Assembly: GCA_038127535.1 (NCBI GenBank)
Contig: JAYPHU010000015.1
Coordinates: 1 to 64,000, forward strand
DNA: 64,000 bases
Direction: 5' to 3'
Source: JAYPHU01 sp038127535
GTDB taxonomy: Bacteria; Pseudomonadota; Alphaproteobacteria; Rhodospirillales; UBA2165
The number at the start of each line of letters is the position of its first letter. The stretch's first letter is position 1. A program made the position numbers and the translations under genes. Below the pieces are notes generated by a model. It was not told where the DNA came from. It did not search any database and saw only the letters and a program-made list of their open reading frames with translations. Positions 1 through 7,683 of the stretch are shown here, one piece after another.

Positions 1-270
1 TGGCTAATCTCAGAAGTAAATCAGCCTGCCAAATGACTTCGGCTAAGAATCGGTTAGCGGACCTAGAGCGATAAACAGGTTACCCACCTAGTTTTGTGTA
101 ATTTTGAAAATCGAGCGCGCAGAATATAGCCCGTAGCCGCCTCGGAAAGGCACCCCCCTCGACCCAAAGGGGGGTGGGTCAAAATCACCAGTTTCTGAGC
201 TCAACTAGTGACTTTTCAGTGACTTATTCTTGATTGGAATTCGACAATTCCATCTAACCCATTGAAAAGA
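1..270. other. Non-coding flank downstream of tRNA-Arg
   Basis: No ORF with coding character was found here. Two inverted repeats are visible. One is an 8-bp stem at 151-158/169-176 (CACCCCCC with GGGGGGTG). The other is a perfect 7-bp stem at 235-241/246-252 (TGGAATT with AATTCCA, 4-nt loop) that lies 18 bases past the tRNA 3' end and could serve as its terminator, although no T-tract follows. The stretch is where an integrating element would insert, but no copy of the tRNA 3' end or integrase fragment was recognised. Confidence 0.5.
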
Positions 271-347
271 TGGCGACCCCGGCAGGATTCGAACCTGCGA
301 CCCTCAGATTAGGAATCTGATGCTCTATCCTACTGAGCTACGGGGCC
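271..347 (-). tRNA. tRNA-Arg, anticodon CCU
   Basis: On the minus strand the 77 bases fold as a standard cloverleaf. The 7-bp acceptor stem pairs GGCCCCG with CGGGGTC (one G-U pair), the discriminator is G, and the CCA end is encoded at 271-273. The D arm contains AGCTCAG and the T loop contains GTTCGAATC. The anticodon arm TCAGA-TTCCTAA-TCTGA places CCU in the anticodon, which reads the arginine codon AGG. AGG is rare in GC-rich alphaproteobacteria. It lies 38 bases upstream of the 3' end of the PagL-like gene, on the same strand and downstream of it. Confidence 0.97.
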
Positions 348-385
348 GTATTGCTGTGTGGAGAGGCTTGGCCGCTTTATAGCGC

Positions 386-928
386 CTATCTGCCGAGAGG
401 GATACTGTAGTAAACGGTCGCCGTTTCCGTGCCGGGGTTGGTGTCGCCCAGGCTGGCGTTGGAATAGTGGGAAATGGCAAGCCCTAGGCGCGAGCGGTTG
501 TCGAACCGGTAGGCGATTTCGAGCTGGGAGCGGAATTCCAGCGGGTAATCCAGGTCCAGCTTGTCGTTGCCGCCCCAATAATAGTGCGGCGCAAAGCTGG
601 GCGTGACCACGATCCGGTTGCCGAAATAGAGATCAAACAGCACGCCGGCGCCGATGAACCCCTGCTCGGTCGAGGTATAGGCCGCGGCTGCGAAAGGTTT
701 GAAATTCCACAATTTATAATCAGACCGGAGTTCAGCGCGGAACTCGGCGCCCTGTTCCTTCTGCCGGTTGAAGTCATACGCGCCGACACCAAGCGACAGG
801 AACCACGGGTCATCCGCGGCCACCGCCCTGTCCGGCGCGGCCATAAGCGCGGCGGCGGCAAGACCAGCCGCAAACGCCATCCGGGTCAGAAAGCGGACAT
901 ATGTCATCAATAGTTGCATGGCGCGCAT
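386..928 (-). CDS. pagL: PagL-like lipid A 3-O-deacylase, outer membrane
   Basis: This 180-residue exported protein belongs to the acyloxyacyl hydrolase (PagL) family, outer-membrane beta-barrels that remove the 3-O-linked acyl chain of lipid A. The N-terminus carries a hydrophobic signal peptide ending near an AVAADD cleavage site around residue 38. Alternating hydrophobic strands fit a small barrel. The family signature is clear near the C-terminus: HYSNA and NPGTE give a His154/Ser156/Glu168 arrangement with the same spacing as the H126/S128/E140 catalytic triad of Pseudomonas PagL. The start is uncertain; internal ATGs at codons 4 and 7 would leave a shorter signal peptide. No partner gene is adjacent, but lipid A genes occur elsewhere in the window. 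Specificity for lipid A is inferred from the family. Confidence 0.8.
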   Translation of the reverse strand: MRAMQLLMTYVRFLTRMAFAAGLAAAALMAAPDRAVAADDPWFLSLGVGAYDFNRQKEQGAEFRAELRSDYKLWNFKPFAAAAYTSTEQGFIGAGVLFDLYFGNRIVVTPSFAPHYYWGGNDKLDLDYPLEFRSQLEIAYRFDNRSRLGLAISHYSNASLGDTNPGTETATVYYSIPLGR

Positions 929-978
929 TCTAGGGACTACCGGTTCCGTTGCAAGGGATATTCAATGCCTGCACCGCC

Positions 979-1953
979 CTAAATCAGCGGGCCGATTTCG
1001 TGTTTCAGCCGTTCCGCCGCCGCCACCAGGGCGGAGCGGATGGACGGCTCCATTGCCGAATGGCCGGCGTCGGGCACCACCACATAGTTGGCTTCCGGCC
1101 AGGCCTGGTGCAGTTCGTCGGCGGTGCGGATCGGGCAGACCATGTCATAGCGGCCCTGGATGATCTCGCAGGGAATGTCCCGGATCCGATCCACATTGGC
1201 GAAGAAATGATCGTCTGGCAGGAACATGTGATTGACGAAATAATGCGCCTCGATCCGGGACAGGGCCAGGGCGGCGCGGCCCGATTCCAGCCCGGACACA
1301 CTCCGCGGGTTGGGCATCAGGGTCGAACACGCCCCTTCATAGCGGGCCCAGGCCCGGGCCGCCGGCGCATGAACTGACGGGTTCGGATCGGTCAGGCGGC
1401 GGTGATAATGGGTCATCGGATCGGCCCGTTCGTCTTCGGGCAGGAAGTTCATGAAATCCCGGTGCGCCTCGGGGAACACGGTCTGCATGCCGTAGAGGAA
1501 CCAGTCGAGCTCCAAATCTCGGCACAGGAAAACGCCGCGCAACACAAATCCCAGCACCCGGTCCGGATGCGCAATCCCGTAGGCCAGCGCCAAGGAGCTA
1601 CCCCAGGACCCACCGAACACCAACCACTTGTCGATCTCCAGATGGGCACGCAGCGCCTCCAAATCCTCGATCAGGAACTGGGTCGTATTGTCCTGAATAT
1701 CTGCAAACGGGCGCGACCGGCCACTGCCCCGTTGGTCGAACACGACAATCCGATAATGGGCCGGATCGAAGAAGCGGCGGTGGGACGGCGACGCGCCCGC
1801 GCCTGGTCCGCCGTGCAGAAACACCGCCGGCACGCCTTTGGGATTTCCGGACACTTCCCAATACATGGAGTGGCGGCCATCCAGATCGAGCTGACCCGTT
1901 GCGTAGGGCTCAATTTCCGGGAACAATTGATTTTGGGAAGTCGAAATATCCAT
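979..1953 (-). CDS. pip: Proline iminopeptidase (alpha/beta hydrolase, S33)
   Basis: This cytoplasmic peptidase would release N-terminal proline from peptides. The 324-residue length is normal for the family. The oxyanion-hole motif HGGPG lies at 47-51, DQRGSGRS at 73-80 and the nucleophile elbow GGSWGS at 114-119 with Ser116. The remaining triad members are best read as Asp270 (GRYDMVCP) and His298 (DAGHSAME). The ATG start sits only 11 bases from the divergent start chosen for the neighbouring nuclease-fold gene, so each promoter must lie inside or very near the other gene's 5' end. The fold and motif set are typical of Pip; other S33 hydrolases with broader substrates are a less likely alternative. 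Confidence 0.93.
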   Translation of the reverse strand: MDISTSQNQLFPEIEPYATGQLDLDGRHSMYWEVSGNPKGVPAVFLHGGPGAGASPSHRRFFDPAHYRIVVFDQRGSGRSRPFADIQDNTTQFLIEDLEALRAHLEIDKWLVFGGSWGSSLALAYGIAHPDRVLGFVLRGVFLCRDLELDWFLYGMQTVFPEAHRDFMNFLPEDERADPMTHYHRRLTDPNPSVHAPAARAWARYEGACSTLMPNPRSVSGLESGRAALALSRIEAHYFVNHMFLPDDHFFANVDRIRDIPCEIIQGRYDMVCPIRTADELHQAWPEANYVVVPDAGHSAMEPSIRSALVAAAERLKHEIGPLI

Positions 1954-1964
1954 GTTTTAGGTCT

Positions 1965-2816
1965 ATGCGGTCCCCAACTTCGTGTCAAAACCCTTTTAGG
2001 CAAACCTCTGCCCGGCGGGCGGGACGGGTGTTGGCGGGTATTTTCTTGATATTGGCTCGGGCGGCGGCGAACGCAAGCCTGGCGATCGCCCAGAAACTGG
2101 TGAAAGGGCCTGAGGTTCAGGTCCTGGATGTGTTGGACGGGGATACCATCACGCTCATTGAAGAAATCGACGGCGCGACGCAGATACGGCTGGTCGGCAT
2201 TCAGGCGCCGAAACTGCCCCTGGGCCGGCCCGGTTTCAAGAAATGGCCGCTGGCCGACGAGTCAAAAGCATTGCTCGTGAAGCTCGCCAATGGCCGGCAT
2301 CTCCGCCTTTCATTTGGCGGGCAGCGCAAAGACCGCTGTGGCCGCCTTCTCGCCCATCTCCACCGGACCGACGGGCTGTGGATCCAGGGGGAATTGTTGA
2401 AACAAGGCTTGGTGCGGGTTTATTCCTTCCCGGATAACCGGTCTCTGGTCGACGAGATGCTGGCGGCGGAGAATGAGGCGCGGACACAGAACCGGGGCAT
2501 CTGGGCGCATCCCTATTACGCCATTGAACGCGCCACGAACTTGAGGATGGAGGCCAACCGCTTTCATCTGGTGGAGGGCGGCGTCCATGACGTGGCGACC
2601 GTACGAGACCGGACCTATCTTAATTTCGACAAAAATTGGCGGAAAGATTTCAACGTGTCGCTGCCGCCGAAGATCACACGCTTGTTCAAGAAGGAAGGTG
2701 TTGATTTGCAATCCCTAAAGGGCAAATCGGTCCGGGTTCGGGGTTGGCTGAAATCCTTTAATGGTCCTATGATTGACGTCACCCATCCGGAACAAATCGA
2801 ACATTTGCAACCATGA
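1965..2816 (+). CDS. Exported thermonuclease-fold (SNase) protein
   Basis: A 283-residue protein with a staphylococcal-nuclease-like (PF00565) domain. The motifs DVLDGDTITL, IRLVGIQAP and KDRCGR match strand and active-site positions of the fold. The arginines equivalent to R35 and R87 appear present, but the position of catalytic E43 in SNase (usual APE) reads APK, so nuclease activity is doubtful. An arginine-rich n-region followed by VLAGIFLILARAAA suggests export. The start at 1965 is one choice; a GTG at 2028 gives a more compact signal peptide and a wider gap to divergent pip. A C-terminal extension of about 100 residues has no recognised domain. The gene ends in a 4-base overlap with the downstream M48 lipoprotein, so the two are probably co-translated. 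Confidence 0.75.
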   Translation: MRSPTSCQNPFRQTSARRAGRVLAGIFLILARAAANASLAIAQKLVKGPEVQVLDVLDGDTITLIEEIDGATQIRLVGIQAPKLPLGRPGFKKWPLADESKALLVKLANGRHLRLSFGGQRKDRCGRLLAHLHRTDGLWIQGELLKQGLVRVYSFPDNRSLVDEMLAAENEARTQNRGIWAHPYYAIERATNLRMEANRFHLVEGGVHDVATVRDRTYLNFDKNWRKDFNVSLPPKITRLFKKEGVDLQSLKGKSVRVRGWLKSFNGPMIDVTHPEQIEHLQP

Positions 2817-4276
2817 TCCGTCTCGCCTCTTCCAAATTTCTGCCTCTTCTGCTGACGGCCGGCTTGGGCCTCGGCGCCTGCCAGACCGCGCCCGCCACCG
2901 GCGAGAAGGTTCTCTCCTTCAATTCCCGGGAAGAGGAAAAGCGCATCGGCATGCGGGAGCACCCGAACATCCTGAGAAAGTTCAACGGCGAATACCACGA
3001 CGCCAAAGTGCAGACCTACGTCAACAATCTCGGCCAAAAACTGGCGCGGGTGTCTGAGCTGCCCAACATCGGCTGGACCTTCACCGTGTTGAACTCCAAG
3101 GACATGAACGCCTTCGCGCTCCCCGGCGGGTTCATCTATGTGACCCGCGGCTTGCTGTCCCTGGCCAGCAACGAGGCGGAGCTGGCAGGGGTCCTGTCCC
3201 ACGAGATCGGCCACGTTACCGCGCTGCATTCCGGCCGTCGGCAAGCGGGCGGGACGCTCGCGGGGCTGACCACCATTGCCGCCGGATTGTTACTGGGACA
3301 GGCGGGCTCCCAGGTGGCGAACACCGTCGGCTATGCAAGTGTCCAGCGCTATTCGCAGGGACAGGAGTTTGAGGCGGATTCCCTCGGGGTCCGGTATCTG
3401 TCCCGAGGCAACTACAACACCCGCACCATGGCCGACTTCCTGGCCAAGATGCGGGAGCACGCCAAGCTGGAGAACCGGTTAGCCGGCCGGCCGGCCGGGA
3501 ATATCGATAGACACAGTATTTTTGCCTCCCACCCCCGCACGGTGGAAAGGGTGGAAAAAGCGATCCAGGAAGCCACCAACGCCCGGTCAGGACCGAATAT
3601 CGGCGAGACCGAATATATCAACGCCATGAGCGGGCTGATCTATGGCGACGATCCGGCGTCCGGCGTGATCCAGGGAAACAGCTTCATCCATCCAATCCTG
3701 CGGTTCCGGTTTAACGTACCGAAGGGCTTTACCCTGATCAATCAGCCCCAGGCCGTCTTTGCCCGGGGCCCCGCAAACGCAATCATCAAATTTGATATGG
3801 AGACCATAAGATATACGGGCGCGATGGACAGATACCTGCCGTCGGTCATGCCCCGCAATGTGCGACTGAACCAGTTGGAGCGCCTGACCGTCAACGGCAT
3901 GGAAGGTGCCACCGCGGCAACGCAACTCCGGACGGAGGTGGGTCTGATGGATATCCGTCTGGTCGCATTGCGGGACGGCAACGGGCACATTTACCGGTTT
4001 ATGTTCCAGACGCCGCCGCGCATGACCAACCGGCTTTCCTTAGGTCTGCGGCAAACCACCTTCAGCCTGCGGCCGATCTCCGGCGCCGAGGCCAACGCCG
4101 TTAAGTATCAGCGGATTGAGTTCCGCACCGTGCGCGCCGGCGAGACGGTGCAGACCTATGTCAATCAAATGGCGGTCAAAAAATTCCCGGCGGAAACCTT
4201 CCGGGTCATGAACGGACTGAAGCCGGGCCAGGGTTTGACTGCCGGCCAGCGGGTGAAAATCGTTACCCGAGGCTAG
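2813..4276 (+). CDS. M48 family metalloprotease, lipoprotein
   Basis: A 487-residue secreted zinc protease resembling periplasmic BepA/YfgC-type enzymes that act in outer-membrane protein quality control. A lipoprotein signal ends in the lipobox LGAC at residues 20-23, so it should be anchored by a lipidated cysteine. The zinc motif HEIGH is at 130-134 and the third ligand lies in QEFEAD near 185-189. The C-terminal 50 or so residues (RAGETVQTYV through GQRVKIV) look like a LysM-type or related wall-binding module, in place of the TPR domain of BepA. It starts inside the stop of the nuclease-fold gene (ATGA). The coordinates and frame are clean, and gene decay begins immediately downstream. 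Confidence 0.9.
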   Translation: MIRLASSKFLPLLLTAGLGLGACQTAPATGEKVLSFNSREEEKRIGMREHPNILRKFNGEYHDAKVQTYVNNLGQKLARVSELPNIGWTFTVLNSKDMNAFALPGGFIYVTRGLLSLASNEAELAGVLSHEIGHVTALHSGRRQAGGTLAGLTTIAAGLLLGQAGSQVANTVGYASVQRYSQGQEFEADSLGVRYLSRGNYNTRTMADFLAKMREHAKLENRLAGRPAGNIDRHSIFASHPRTVERVEKAIQEATNARSGPNIGETEYINAMSGLIYGDDPASGVIQGNSFIHPILRFRFNVPKGFTLINQPQAVFARGPANAIIKFDMETIRYTGAMDRYLPSVMPRNVRLNQLERLTVNGMEGATAATQLRTEVGLMDIRLVALRDGNGHIYRFMFQTPPRMTNRLSLGLRQTTFSLRPISGAEANAVKYQRIEFRTVRAGETVQTYVNQMAVKKFPAETFRVMNGLKPGQGLTAGQRVKIVTRG

Positions 4277-4525
4277 CGCGCGTTTTTCCGCAAGGCCATC
4301 ATCAGAAATCCCTTGGCCAGGGTATAGAGGCCGAGATTGTTGCCCTCCCTCGGACCGGCCACATTCAGGTTGCGGATATTGTGTTACGCCATCCAATCCA
4401 GCACCTGGTTGGGATCGATTTCATCGTCGAAATCCATATGAAGACACAGCAGGTCCGCCCGCTTCGCCAGTTCCAACGTCAACTTCGTGCCGGTATCGGA
4501 CAGCCCGCTGGTCAGCACCTAAGCT
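4273..4525 (-). pseudogene. Remnant of cpYpsA-like putative molybdenum carrier gene
   Basis: Translating the minus strand toward a TAG at 4273-4275 gives about 80 residues resembling the C-terminal part of the putative molybdenum carrier/cpYpsA family (PF12694). The stretch GTKLTLELAKR, then LLCLHMD, then NIRNLNVAGPRE follow the order and spacing remembered for that family. The reading is interrupted by an in-frame TAA (plus-strand 4384-4386) and by a TAG immediately upstream of the VLTSG start of the similarity, so the N-terminal half is missing. It lies tail to tail with the M48 gene, sharing its last bases. The family assignment is from memory of the conserved NVAGPR block and should be tested by profile search. 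Confidence 0.6.
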
Positions 4526-4567
4526 ATGGCCAACGGGAACCTTACCTTAACCCGTTAGACCAAGACG

Positions 4568-5562
4568 ATGAACCGCCATTTCTTCATACCCCTGTTCGCC
4601 GCCGCTCTTCTCCTGACAACGGACGTGCGCGCTAATGACCAGGTGGTTTTGGACGAGTTCATGAAGGCCGGGGCCGGGATCGACCGGCTAAATGCGTGAT
4701 CATTGCCCAAGACGGCAAGATTTTAGCGGAACGCGCCTTTCGCGGGCCCAGGCTGACCACGCCGGTGAATGTCAAATCCGTGTCCAGGTCTCTGCTGTCG
4801 GCCATCGCCGGTTTGGCTCTGGACAAAGGCCTGCTAACGGGCACGGAGATGAAAATCGCGCCGGTCTTCGATGATTGGCTGCCCAAGGACGCGGAGCCAA
4901 GGAAGCACCTCATCAATTTGGATCATTTGCTGTCCATGCGGGCGGGCTTGGAAAGAACCTCAGGAAAGAACTATGGCCGTTGGGTCAAAAGCAAGAACTG
5001 GTCCCGCTTTGTGCTGAGCCGCCCCATGGCGGACGAGCCTGGCGGCATCATGCACTACTCCAACGGCAATTTTCATCTGGTTTCGGCGCTGCTGACCCGG
5101 ATCACCAAGCGCGACACCCACAGCCTTGCCCAAGACTGGCTGGCCAAGCTCTTGGGCATCACACTGCCGCCCTGGCAGAAAAGCCCGTAGGGATTTTATC
5201 TCGGCGGCAATAATATGCTGATCTCGCCTCGGGACATGCTGACCTTCGGGGAGATGTATCGAAACGGCGGTCTGCGCAAGGGCACACGGGTCCCGTCCTA
5301 CGCTAGGATCAAGCAGTCCTGGACCGGCAGGGGCCAGTCCCGCTTTTCCGTCGACTATTATGGGCTTGGCTGGTTCATCACCGAGATTTGGGGGGAGCGG
5401 GCCTACTACGCGAGAGGTTTCGGCGGCCATTTCATTTACATTCTACCGGCAATGAAACTAACCATCGTCATGACGTCGAACCCGCATATTCACACGCGGG
5501 CCGGCAGCTACCGGTATAAGCTTTTGGCGCTGACGGAACTGATCGTCTCCAGCCTCAAATAG
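4568..5562 (+). pseudogene. Broken beta-lactamase-family serine hydrolase
   Basis: Three pieces reconstruct one exported serine hydrolase of the class C beta-lactamase/PBP-like family (PF00144). The first, ATG at 4568, has a signal peptide (MNRHFFIPLFAAALLL) and ends at TGA 4697. Restoring one missing base near 4696 joins it to the frame beginning IIAQDGKILAER. That frame then meets an in-frame TAG at 5188-5190 (KSP stop GFYLGGNN), and the family tail continues to 5562. The second motif YSN is intact. The nucleophile motif reads SVSRS where SxxK is expected, so the general-base lysine has become arginine. One frameshift, one nonsense codon and a lost catalytic residue together argue for a real pseudogene. 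Confidence 0.85.
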
Positions 5563-5650
5563 TCGGAACTGGGTTTGGGCCTTTCCCAAGCCGTAAACAG
5601 CCGCTAAAATTTTCACATAGCGAAAAAAAATTACCAAACAGGGCCCTGAA

Positions 5651-6481
5651 ATGGCGACATCCAACATTGCCAACGTGAAAACCATCCGCTCCCTGGAACG
5701 GGGACTGCAGGTGATTGCCGTGCTGCAGGATCTCGGTCCGGCCACCCTCAAACAGATTTACGAGGAATCCGGACTGCCGCGGCCGACCCTGCTGCGCATC
5801 CTCCGCACCTTGGAAGCCTCGGGCCTGGTGCGGCGCGGCATCGGCGACGGGCTCTATCGTAACAGTTTCCGCCTCGAACGGATGGTCGCCAAGCTGGACG
5901 CCGGCGACAAGGTGGCGGAAATCGCCGCCCCGGTGATCGACCGGCTGTGCCGCAAGCTCAAATGGCCGTTGGACCTGGCCGTTTTGGATACCGATAACCT
6001 CTGTATGGTGTTGAAGGAAACCAGCCGCCCGAGCAGCCCCTTCCTGCTGAACCGGGATCAGATCGGCCATCAGATCAATATCCCTCTGTCCGCCGTCGGC
6101 CGGATCTATCTGGCTCATTGCGGCGAGCAAGAACGGGAAAGCCTGATCGAACAACTGATTACCACCCGCAACCCGGTGAATTGGCTTTTGGAAGACCGGC
6201 CGGCCTTCGATGCGCTATTGGACAAGGTCCGGGATCAAGGCTACGCCACGCGGGACCCGAACTTTGGCGGCGGGTTGTTGCCGCTCCGCTCCCAACAGGA
6301 TGACGGGCTGGACGCGATTGCGGTAGCGCTTCCCTACGACGGCAATGTCCTGGGATCAGTCACGCTGTTGTGGCTGCGCAAGGCGACCAGCGTGCCGGAC
6401 ATAGTGGCCGATTGCCTGGCCGATCTTCAGACTGCAAAAGAAGAAATCATCGACGCCTATCGTAAGCTGGATACGGAGTAA
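5651..6481 (+). CDS. IclR family transcriptional regulator
   Basis: A 276-residue regulator with the N-terminal winged helix-turn-helix at about 10-75 (SLERGLQVI, then LPRPTLLRILRTLE) and the C-terminal IclR effector-binding domain from about 85 to 265. IclR proteins bind a small-molecule effector and usually control adjacent catabolic operons. Its stop lies 3 bases from the convergent stop of the HisC-like gene. The TRAP transporter, sulfotransferase-like and oxidoreductase genes next to it are therefore likely targets (inference). An imperfect 20-bp palindrome in the divergent promoter region at 12517-12536 is a candidate operator. The ribosome-binding site is weak. Confidence 0.92.
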   Translation: MATSNIANVKTIRSLERGLQVIAVLQDLGPATLKQIYEESGLPRPTLLRILRTLEASGLVRRGIGDGLYRNSFRLERMVAKLDAGDKVAEIAAPVIDRLCRKLKWPLDLAVLDTDNLCMVLKETSRPSSPFLLNRDQIGHQINIPLSAVGRIYLAHCGEQERESLIEQLITTRNPVNWLLEDRPAFDALLDKVRDQGYATRDPNFGGGLLPLRSQQDDGLDAIAVALPYDGNVLGSVTLLWLRKATSVPDIVADCLADLQTAKEEIIDAYRKLDTE

Positions 6482-6484
6482 GAC

Positions 6485-7591
6485 TTAGTCCGCCAAGATC
6501 TCCCGGAGCGCTGCCAAGAAGGCATCCGTATCTTCTGCTTGCCCCATGGACACGCGGATATGGTTGGGTACCCCGTCATAGCCCGGCGTGGTGATACGGA
6601 TGCCGCGCTCCCGCATCTTGGCGACAACCTCCGTGCCCGGGCGGTCCACATCGATGGAGATAAAGTTGGTGGCCGAATCCATATAAGTTAGCCCCAGTTC
6701 CCGGCAGGCGTCCTTGATGCGGGACATTTCCCGCTCGTTCTCCGCCAGGATCATCTGGGTATATTCGGGATCATCCAGCGCCGCCAGGACCGCCGCCTCG
6801 GCAATGCCGTTTACATTGAACGTACTGGAGACCAGCCGTAGCGCATTAGCGATCTCCTCCGAACTGCAGATGGCGTAGCCGAGCCGGAGCCCCGCCAAAG
6901 CATAGGCCTTTGAAAAAGTCCTCGTGACCACCCAAGGTCCCCTGCGGTCTTTCAAGATCTGCAGCCCATCGGCCCCGCCCGCATAGACGGCGAACTCGTA
7001 GTACGCCTCATCCAGGAACAGGAGCACATTCTCCGGCACGGCGTCGGACAGTTTGCGGATTTGCGCTTCGGTCAGCATCAACCCGGTCGGGTTGTTGGGT
7101 GACAGCGCCAGCACCATCTTGGTGTTATTGCCCACCGCTGCCAGCAGCCCATCCACGTCGATGGCACCGTCCGGCAGGTTGGGGACGGCAGTGACGTCCG
7201 CAGCTGTCGCTTGGAACACGGCAGAGAATCGCCGCCAGATCACTTCGGGCGCGACCAAATTCTCGCCCGGCCCGACGGAGATTTCGGCGATACAGGTCAG
7301 CAGCTGGGTGCTGCCGCTACCGTAACAAATCCGGTCTTCGCCCACGTCCAGCTTCTCGGACAGCCGCGCCGTAAGCTCAGGGCACGTTCCGTCGGGATAG
7401 CGGTTCAAGCCGGACGCCGCGTCGGCTATGGCCTGAACGACTTTATCGGACGGCGGGAACGGGCATTCGTTCAGATCCATCCGATGGATTTCCTTGCCCA
7501 TCTCGTGGGGCAGGATTTTGGTCGGATTCCAGAACGGCTGCCGGCGGAAATTCTCCCGCAGGTAGGGTGAGTTGATCGGCTCGTCGGTCAT
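6485..7591 (-). CDS. HisC-like PLP aminotransferase
   Basis: A 368-residue fold-type I aminotransferase close to histidinol-phosphate aminotransferase. SPNNPTG spans about 164-170, LDEAYYEF about 193-200, and the PLP lysine is K228 in TFSKAYALAGLRLGY. C-terminal arginines in PNHIRVSMG bind the substrate carboxylate in relatives. No other histidine genes are near. It is the last gene of a minus-strand set after the TAXI transporter genes, 92 bases downstream of the permease. It may therefore transaminate the imported compound or an aromatic amino acid instead of histidinol phosphate (inference). HisC paralogues of this type are common in alphaproteobacteria, so a biosynthetic role is not excluded. 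Confidence 0.88.
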   Translation of the reverse strand: MTDEPINSPYLRENFRRQPFWNPTKILPHEMGKEIHRMDLNECPFPPSDKVVQAIADAASGLNRYPDGTCPELTARLSEKLDVGEDRICYGSGSTQLLTCIAEISVGPGENLVAPEVIWRRFSAVFQATAADVTAVPNLPDGAIDVDGLLAAVGNNTKMVLALSPNNPTGLMLTEAQIRKLSDAVPENVLLFLDEAYYEFAVYAGGADGLQILKDRRGPWVVTRTFSKAYALAGLRLGYAICSSEEIANALRLVSSTFNVNGIAEAAVLAALDDPEYTQMILAENEREMSRIKDACRELGLTYMDSATNFISIDVDRPGTEVVAKMRERGIRITTPGYDGVPNHIRVSMGQAEDTDAFLAALREILAD

Positions 7592-7683
7592 GGCATTTAT
7601 CTCAGTGCATTTGTTTCAGGCGCGTCAAACCATAGTCCCTACCGGGACCATATTGAGCGATCGATTGCAACACTTTCGGTGAA

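Noticed and set aside
1..347. Integrated element at the tRNA-Arg gene
   Set aside because: No integrase, no repeat of the tRNA 3' end and no change in gene content within the window.
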